DNA of 64,000 nt from Cristatella mucedo (taxonomy: Eukaryota; Bryozoa; Phylactolaemata; Cristatellidae): positions 1,135,001 through 1,199,000 of the forward strand of contig WPIO01000048.1 in assembly GCA_009760855.2 (NCBI GenBank), written 5' to 3'. Positions 58,801 to 64,000 of the stretch are shown here, in pieces; within the stretch, counting starts at the first letter, position 1; each line of letters opens with the position of its first letter. Under the pieces are notes generated by a model. The model was not told the DNA's origin and did not search any database. It saw only the letters and a list, made by a program, of their open reading frames with translations. A program made the position numbers and the translations under genes.

Positions 58801-61800
58801 TGTCAGCAAATTTTCTCAAGTGTAAATGCCAAAAAATACTGAGAAGATCGGCCCAACAATCAAATAATTGTTTATGGTACCTTTCAAAAGACAATCATAT
58901 TAGAAATGGAATATGAAGTGCTATTTCTACATGAAACGAAAGATTAACAAACGATTATGCAAACCGCATCTAACTCGGAAGCAACATATCTACAAATACA
59001 TTTTTACCGACCTCTGCATCACAGACGAGTTGTGCCCTACATTTTTGAACCCTAGTACATCGAGGTACATATTTGCACCAAGTTGAGGTACATGCTTCTG
59101 GCTTTGAAATAGTTTTATTTACACTGTTGCTTCGTGCCTTGTAATTCCCATAACTCGGCCAATACTCGATTGATCAACTGAATTAAAATTTCAAATTAAA
59201 ATGAAGTGAAATTGAAGCGAATTTGAAGTGAAATTTCAAATCTATGTTCAGCTCTGCTTGCATACCACGACAACAGTTCATTTCCGATTTCGGTCGGATA
59301 TCTTTTACTATACTCTTCATAAAACGCCCTTCGTTTTTTATCTGCAATCACAGATATGCATTAGCAAAACTTATCAACCCGAAATCAGAAATGATTTCCT
59401 GAAGTTGAGTATAAGCAGAACTATACTAATATTTGAACACACATTTTTTCTCTAGACCTTCTGTCACCCAGCATAGGAAGGGCTACCTAAGGAAGACATT
59501 AAGCACCTATAGTTGGTAATGAAAGGTGGTGCAAATTCCAACAGCCAGCTCCGGTGGCTACTACTAGCCTTGATGAGAAGAATGCTAACAAGAATGAGCA
59601 AATGCCGCCGAGGATAAAAAAGAGCCGACATTCAAGCAAACAATAATCTTCAGACAGCACCTGGTTTCTCGACCACAAAAGCCCATTATTATCAGAACTT
59701 CGATTGGCCTTCACATCTAAGCTTGATGCAGAACTGCAAATGTGTGTGTGTGTGTGAACTGCGAGTACAGCAAAAAATAAATACTTGTTACTCATATACA
59801 AGGTATATTCATAAAATTGTTTCTCACGCCTGCTAGTAATGACTTTCTGTTTTGAGACATTTTCTCGTGGGTGATCACTGGAGCCATATTTGGTCATATA
59901 AGTCCTCAGCTGGTTTTTACAGCCTGACCAATTAGACTTGTGAACTATTTTGGGCATGCATATTTTTATTCATAAATACATAATAATAATAATAATAAAA
60001 CATTTGATATAGCCTCCTGAGAAAACTCAATCTCTTTCTAGGCACTTTTTGCTGCAAAAGGAAGCACGATCACATGGACACGTAGCAGAATATTGGTGTT
60101 AGAAATAGTGGTCACAAAAGTAATATTTTCGGCATTTCAAATTTATTTACAACTATTTTACATAGAAAAACAACTGTAATGGTAGCGGTGGCCATATTGG
60201 ATGGTACGAAACTCGACCCACAGGTCAGATCAGGTTGCCACAACTTCCAGAACGTCTAATAAAATGACTACCAACAACCACCCACTCTCAGCAATCTGAG
60301 ATCCACATAGCGTCCCTATCTCAGTAGATAACACAAACAGCATGAGCAATGTTTTAGCAGTTCACTAGCAAATATGCTGCTCTAGAAGTAGCGGCAGAAA
60401 GAATTCCACAACGCAGCTCAACAAAAAAATTACTGATCACCGACCGTGAGAATCAGGATTGTGAACACCATAAGCCAAAACCATCAGTCGAAGGAACCTT
60501 TTTGCAGGGCATTCCTGGCAGGCTCTTGCACGAGCCACCTCTAACCGCTCTGCCAAGCTAACTTTCGCTGGCTTATACCAGCATGCTGAATGAGACCATT
60601 AGCTACCCTACCATTCCCCACACATCTCTCTTGACTGTATTCAGCCATTCAGTTGGCAGGACCGTCAATAGGCAGCAGCAGCCAACAACCCAGATTCTGA
60701 CCACATCTCTTCACGGTTTCGGTTGGACAGTGGCCACCAAGCCTTCACCGCAGATCAATTGCCTACGAATAGCTTTGAAATGATATTAATGTTCAACGAG
60801 TTAATATATAACCTTTACCAGACTACAGTAGGGTATCCAGAGTGACACAAACTAGCCAGTTCTGAACTATCCAGTTCTTCTAAATCACTAAAATGTTTTA
60901 ACAGGCAAATTGATGGGAAAGCAGCAGATTTGCTGAACATGATCCTCACCCCACCACATTCACAAAGCACTCTGTTTAGCAGAGACTGAACGAGTGCAAG
61001 CAAACCTTGCGAAATTAGCAACTCCAGCGGGACTCGGCACCGTCCAAGTGTGTATGCACTGAGGCATACGAAAATACGACAGACGATCGATCACACAAAC
61101 TCAAAGGTAACCACGTGTTTCCGACTGCTACTTGGCTAGTTGGGTGGGCATCGATACCTCTTGATACCTGATACCTGAAGTAGCAAGACTAAAAGAATAC
61201 GCCTAGGAGTATTGCCGGTACCCTCACAACTAGCCGTGCAAGAGCAAGGATGCCTCATCATCGACCCATCACTCACCAGACAGCTTCTGCAGAGCCAAAA
61301 CCCCTTTGCCCCGTCCTGGTTTGATCCAGGGGTAAGACGCTTGCATTTAAGAACGAGGTCGTGGTCTCAAGTCCTACCCACAGGTCTCAGACCAGGAGGT
61401 AAGGTGCTGGAGCTTCACGACCCAGATCGTCGGTTCAACTCTCTTTTAGCAGGCAATCCTTTATTGCCTGCTGCCAGCAGGTGATTGTCGAAAAGGGCTC
61501 TTCTGCCCCTATATGAATGAGGTTGTTGAATCAGCTGATCTTCACTACTTTATGGCATATGTAAAGTTCCTGGATAGAGATTAAGTTCTCTTAGGGCGAT
61601 GTATAAATTGATTAAGTATCACTCTCTATCCGAGTTCATAGTGGTGCTACGACCGACAAGTAACAGCTGAGTGCCGGCTGACATGCAGCAGGGCGCCTGG
61701 CAGCATATCACAACCGCAGGCCACTGCTGGCTGAAGACTTGCGGGCACTGGTTGGGCAAGCCTCGTCAGGGAGTCACGGAGCTTGCTGTATATCGGTCTT

Positions 61801-63318
61801 CCACAACAGTACTTCGTTAGCCGACAGGCGAGTGCCACCGAAAAGCAGGGCAGCTGCATGTCAGCACCCAAGCAGACAAGGAAGGCCCAACAGCAGGTGC
61901 AGCGTAGCTAATGGGGTCAGAATGCAATAGATAAGTGAATGGCAAAAAGCCAACTTACTCTTTAAGGTCTGGGAAAGTACTGTATACGAAATACATCAGC
62001 AAGACTGCCGAAGTAAATATCAAAACGAGTATGAGTAGCGAGCTCCATCGATGCTCTGTCTGGTCAGTGCTACTGACTGAGACTCTCTTGGCGGCACCTG
62101 CAAAAGAAAATCTGCTCTACGGTCTCGGAGTGCTTTCAGGACTTGCCACACAGACGAAGAGACGGGTCTTAGTATTGAAAAGTTCCAACACTGCATGGAC
62201 AACGAACATGCTGTCACATCGAATGCAGGCCAAGGCGAACCCCCGATGCAAGGTCAGCTTCCAAGGGGAGGGGAGGGGGTGTGCAGCGCTGCTGTCTAAG
62301 AACAGACTCGGTAAGCTGTCTAAAGATTGGGAGGCCAGAGATTGCCAGGCCTACGCCACCAATCTACGGCGATGATGCAGTGAGGCAGCAACGCAGCTAG
62401 CACGATGCGCTACAAGCGGGTGACAGACCACCACTTAGGCCCCTACCAGCTGGTCTTCTAGCTCAGAGTCTGTCTGCCTGGAACGGCGGTCCGTTGCAGA
62501 TCGCTAGTATTCCAGCACTGGGGAGGGTGGGCCGAGAACCGTCATGTCTAGCAGCGAAAGCAGTTCAAAGCGAAGTTGTGGAGTCGCCCTGCGGGCGATG
62601 CCATGCATGCAGTGACCAGCTGGCTGCCTAGACGAAGCAGGAGTGGCAGGATGCCGTGAACACGATACACGACGATACCGCGAGCCATTCATCCACGAGC
62701 GCTTCTCGACGGGTCTACTCCCGAACCACAAAGTCGCTGGTCGTCCATACAGATCCACGGAAATATCATCACTCCAACCAAGCACCGTACAGCCTAAGCT
62801 TATAGGCGGTTCTGACAAAACTCATTCCGAGGGTCAGGCGTACAGTTATCAGTTCTGCTATTCTATGTGCCGACAGGCTACTAGCACCATTAACCCAGGG
62901 TATTCCATCATGACCACAATCTGCATAGCCATCAAAAAGCGGATGAGGGTACACCTACTGCAGGCTGCGAGCACTGGGTTGAAGACGCACACAAACGCAC
63001 TAACCCAAACACACCCGCAAACACATCGAGTTTCAGTATTAAAGGCGATCAAGAGGCGGAGACCACGGTATATGCTGCAGAAGCGTCAATTAGGCGGTGC
63101 AGCTCTAAGCTAAGCGAGGTGAACACGAAATTTACAACACACGTCTTACTCGGCGAGTTCAAGCCAACAGTCTTGGTAGAAGAGCCATAAATTTGTCGAA
63201 GGGGAGGCCGAGGAGTTACTTCAAACAAATGGGACCGGGTTATACCGTTATGCTTGCCGTTGTCTGGGTGGCCGACTACGGTGGCGGCGCCAGGCCTCCG
63301 AGTTCGGGAGGAAGCCAT
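52697..63318 (-). CDS. tmem41b: TMEM41B orthologue, complete seven-exon gene
   Basis: CDS is complement of 63246-63318, 61959-62097, 57726-57854, 55707-55800, 55472-55576, 55110-55248 and 52697-52866: 849 nt, 282 residues plus TGA. All introns are GT-AG and all phases fit (1, 2, 2, 0, 0, 1). TMEM41B is an ER multipass VTT/DedA-family phospholipid scramblase needed for autophagosome formation and lipid droplet control. Landmarks: TM1 about residues 44-64; KLPRSMDDARNLGRVL about 78-93; FLQSFAIPGSIFLSVLSG in exon 4; GASVCYGLSYLVGRR in exon 5; LLNYMLFLRITPFLPNWFIN in exon 6; VAPPSFFTVQMGTTLYEMT opening exon 7; C-terminal basic KTKLKEKFA. Human TMEM41B is about 291 residues and colinear (recalled). 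TMEM41A is excluded by the PRxMDDAR and KLKxKF segments, though no search was run. Introns hold LINE, SINE and Tc1 relics. Confidence 0.96.
54395..54836 (+). mobile_element. CR1/L2-clade LINE 3' fragment, different family
   Basis: The plus-strand frame includes VDERIQSKILTLSRKAG, then LNTVGNRSFCSAGARLWNSL, the C-terminal block of CR1/L2 proteins. The tail ttgagcgctctatagaaaactc differs from the L2 copies sharing the SINE-A tail, so this is a second LINE lineage. It lies antisense in tmem41b intron 6. Confidence 0.75.
55045..55092. repeat. (GGA)n trinucleotide tract beside a splice donor
   Basis: About 16 GGA units on the plus strand, (TCC)n in the tmem41b pre-mRNA, beginning some 17 bases downstream of the exon 6 donor. 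Confidence 0.95.
55110..55248 (-). CDS. tmem41b: tmem41b exon 6 (re-entrant/VTT core)
   Basis: Acceptor gctgctttgcag before 55248; donor ttcttcg|gtgagt. Encodes VEKHRSHLLNYMLFLRITPF and LPNWFINIASPIINVPIVPF. The FLRITPFLPNWFIN motif is the most conserved stretch of the family. Confidence 0.97.
55472..55576 (-). CDS. tmem41b: tmem41b exon 5
   Basis: Acceptor gtccgtcttgtag before 55576; donor gctcag|gtgagc. 35 codons: CSAAGASVCYGLSYLVGRRI then VLKYIPQRVAQWSAQ. This is part of the VTT domain. Confidence 0.95.
55707..55800 (-). CDS. tmem41b: tmem41b exon 4
   Basis: Acceptor ttccccaacag before 55800. A nearer AG (tctgcag) would break the phase, so the upstream one is preferred. Donor ttt|gtaagt. 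Encodes LQSFAIPGSIFLSVLSGYLL and PFYFALLLVCF. Confidence 0.95.
56820..57190 (+). mobile_element. Tc1/mariner transposase relic
   Basis: In one frame FQRDNDPKHMATKVKYF matches the second catalytic Asp block of Tc1/mariner transposases (QQDNDPKHxA). Further on, in another frame, QSATIEHLWDEVEPWFRQL matches the PDLNPIEHLWDEL block. Bases between them are rearranged, including a poly-T stretch near 57006. Terminal inverted repeats were not found. A plain DNA transposon fossil, inactive. Confidence 0.8.
57250..57303. repeat. 27-base tandem duplication
   Basis: cccgggcaggtccgacaggt is followed by a second, slightly changed cccgggcaggtctgacaggt. Confidence 0.8.
57726..57854 (-). CDS. tmem41b: tmem41b exon 3
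   Basis: Acceptor gctttcag before 57854; donor catatt|gtatcc after 57726, a somewhat weak donor. Encodes EEKKYVKLPRSMDDARNLGR and VLTAYKTDHYAKVLGGLCTT. Confidence 0.95.
58330..59060 (+). mobile_element. CR1/L2-type LINE reverse transcriptase fragment with duplicated active site
   Basis: Frames give LRTAIGLADEALARFESYLS and HRVQFKP, the region before the PQGS motif, then AHGIGYHFHDDDTQLDCH, equivalent to the LGYHFYADDTQLY active-site block. Here the catalytic segment is HFHDDDTQLDCH, repeated twice in tandem in frame (36-base unit at 58658-58729). Downstream NFLKCNAKKTE-like coding is frame-broken. Confidence 0.8.
59982..60080 (-). mobile_element. L2 LINE 3' tail fragment
   Basis: (TAA)n then acatttgatatagcctcctgag...ctctttctaggcac and gctgcaaaaggaagcacgatc, the reverse of the L2 3' end. 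Inserted in tmem41b intron 2. Confidence 0.8.
61320..61545 (+). mobile_element. SINE family B, diverged variant with doubled head
   Basis: A head-like stretch (gatccaggggtaagacgcttg, gaggtcgtggtctcaagtcc) is followed by a second head (gaggtaaggtgctggagctt, gtcggttcaactctc) and the body and tail (tgccagcaggtgattgtcg, gaggttgttgaatcagctga). This looks like two tRNA-like heads in tandem on one tail. Confidence 0.65.
61550..61622 (+). mobile_element. SINE family A tail fragment
   Basis: tatggcatatgtaaagttcctggatagagattaagttctcttagggcgatgt follows the SINE-B variant directly. Confidence 0.7.
61959..62097 (-). CDS. tmem41b: tmem41b exon 2 (first membrane segment)
   Basis: Acceptor cttttgcag before 62097; donor aaaga|gtaagt after 61959. 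Contains RWSSLLILVLIFTSAVLLMY and FVYSTFPDLK, closely matching the human RMSLLILVSIFLSAAFVMFL block. Confidence 0.95.
62098..63245 (-). other. tmem41b: tmem41b intron 1
   Basis: 1.15 kb with no recognised repeat. Short overlapping open frames only. Confidence 0.75.
63246..63318 (-). CDS. tmem41b: tmem41b exon 1 (start codon)
   Basis: ATG at 63318-63316 gives MASSRTRRPGAATVVGHPDN and four more codons, then one base before cataacg|gtataa. The phase fits the exon at 62097 exactly, completing a Gly codon. The N-terminus is poorly conserved in the family, so this exon rests on phase, donor, CpG-rich context and a start in position. Confidence 0.75.
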
Positions 63319-63337
63319 GAGAAGTCGCTAAGTGTCG

Positions 63338-63347
63338 GTCACGTGAC
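63338..63347. promoter_or_regulatory. tmem41b: Palindromic E-box GTCACGTGAC upstream of tmem41b
   Basis: A perfect 10-base palindrome centred on CACGTG, 20 bases upstream of the tmem41b ATG. It fits the binding consensus of USF and of MiT/TFE factors (the CLEAR motif family) that control lysosome and autophagy genes in animals. Function here is inference. Confidence 0.55.
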
Positions 63348-63889
63348 GGGAAGCCTTCGAGGCGTTTTCCCGTCGCGTCGACTTCGTGGAGCAATTACAT
63401 CACTGCGCCATAGATATGCGACAGCCGCGGAGTCCAAGTGACTACAGGAAGGGCCAGGCTGAGGCACTTGAGCCTCTCATGCTACTAAAGATATTGCGCA
63501 GTCTTAAAAATATAGTTCCAGCGACACGGAGACTCATTATTCACTGGTTCCGGTTACGATCTCGACTTGCCGACTCGCCATTGTTACTAAGAACAGATTT
63601 TACACGCTATAAATGTGAGCAGTAGTCCAATTGAATTACGAGAAAGGGTGCACCAAGCAATGTAGAAACTCATGATTCAACAATTTGGCCAAAGTTATCT
63701 TCTATGTTTGTCAAGACGGCGGTCGCGGTGGCTTGGTCGCGGTGGCTTGGTCGCGGGAGAACGAGAATTGGAAAAATTTAGAGCTGCCCGATGGTGGAGG
63801 CCTTCCGGCCTTTTGTCAAAGCATTTTCTTTTAATTTCCTACTAAAATGAAGCCAACGTCCCCATTGAAAGGCCAATAATGGAGCAAGC
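63348..63889. other. Region between divergent starts, possible bidirectional promoter
   Basis: 571 bases separate the tmem41b ATG from the plus-strand ATG at 63890. Contains a 16-base tandem (cgcggtggcttggt, 63718-63755) and a ccaat box just before 63879. A tiny upstream frame starts at 63879 (ATG GAG CAA) and overlaps the 63890 start. Confidence 0.4.
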
Positions 63890-64000
63890 ATGGAGTCTGA
63901 AGCGCTCGCAGGTTTAACGCCGGTTAAAGCTGGTGCTCGGAAGCGTGCGAGGAATCTCTGGGCGGACTTCTCAGCGGCGAGGAAAATCTTCGATCGCCAC
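63890..64000 (+). CDS. Possible first exon of a divergent gene, cut by the window edge
   Basis: ATG at 63890 in context gcaagcATGGAG opens 37 codons to the end of the window: MESEALAGLTPVKAGARKRA then RNLWADFSAARKIFDRH. Basic N-terminus, no signal peptide. I do not recognise it. Its divergent placement close to a housekeeping gene start and its protein-like composition favour a real gene. Confidence 0.35.
   Translation, partial: MESEALAGLTPVKAGARKRARNLWADFSAARKIFDRH

Larger units (their letters stand above)
57855..61958 (-). other. tmem41b: tmem41b intron 2 with LINE and SINE pieces
   Basis: 4.1 kb, the longest intron. Contains the L2-type fragment at 58330-59060, the L2 tail at 59982-60080 and SINE pieces at 61320-61620. 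The rest is unique and without recognised features. Confidence 0.9.

Overview
This is nuclear DNA from an animal, most likely an invertebrate. Two conserved metazoan genes are split by GT-AG introns. The rest is a dense graveyard of L2/CR1-type LINE fragments, two tRNA-derived SINE families, DNA transposon relics, tandem repeats and very long simple-sequence tracts, with nothing bacterial (no operons or Shine-Dalgarno sites). I cannot name the phylum from the sequence alone.

The best-supported gene is a complete TMEM41B orthologue (VTT/DedA-family ER scramblase) on the minus strand. Its seven coding exons lie between 63318 and 52697. All splice phases agree, and together they encode 282 residues. 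A perfect palindromic E-box sits 20 bases upstream of its start codon. A possible divergent gene starts at 63890 on the plus strand and runs off the window.

The second gene, also on the minus strand, is the 5' end of an ENTPD4/ENTPD7-type apyrase (nucleoside diphosphatase): exon 1 at 4996-4750 carries the signal anchor and exon 2 at 3830-3630 carries apyrase conserved region 1. Later exons are not visible and probably lie beyond the left edge.

Layout: 1-3400 SINEs and (TA)n/(CT)n tracts; 3.6-5.0 kb ENTPD; 5-8 kb its GC-rich upstream flank; 8.1-11.4 kb SINE and LINE pieces; 11.4-16.4 kb GC-rich unrecognised sequence with SINEs; 16.4-31 kb LINE pieces, a 210-base (AT)n tract, a (CAG)n tract, small segmental duplications and a second GC-rich stretch; 32.7-39.3 kb a composite repeat block (units W, A and U, defined here) holding a broken Ty3/Gypsy gag fossil; 39.6-40.5 kb a degenerate proline-rich minisatellite reading frame; 41-46 kb mostly unique sequence with tentative exons; 46.6-51.4 kb nested L2 pieces, a hAT transposase relic and SINEs; 51.4-64 kb TMEM41B, with a Tc1/mariner relic and LINE pieces in its introns.

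The most interesting observations are: the shared 3' stem-loop tail of SINE family A and the local L2 LINE; a palindromic arm between the promoter boxes of SINE family B; paired filled and empty SINE sites inside a local duplication; the W-A-U composite block; and an in-frame tandem duplication covering a LINE reverse transcriptase active site.
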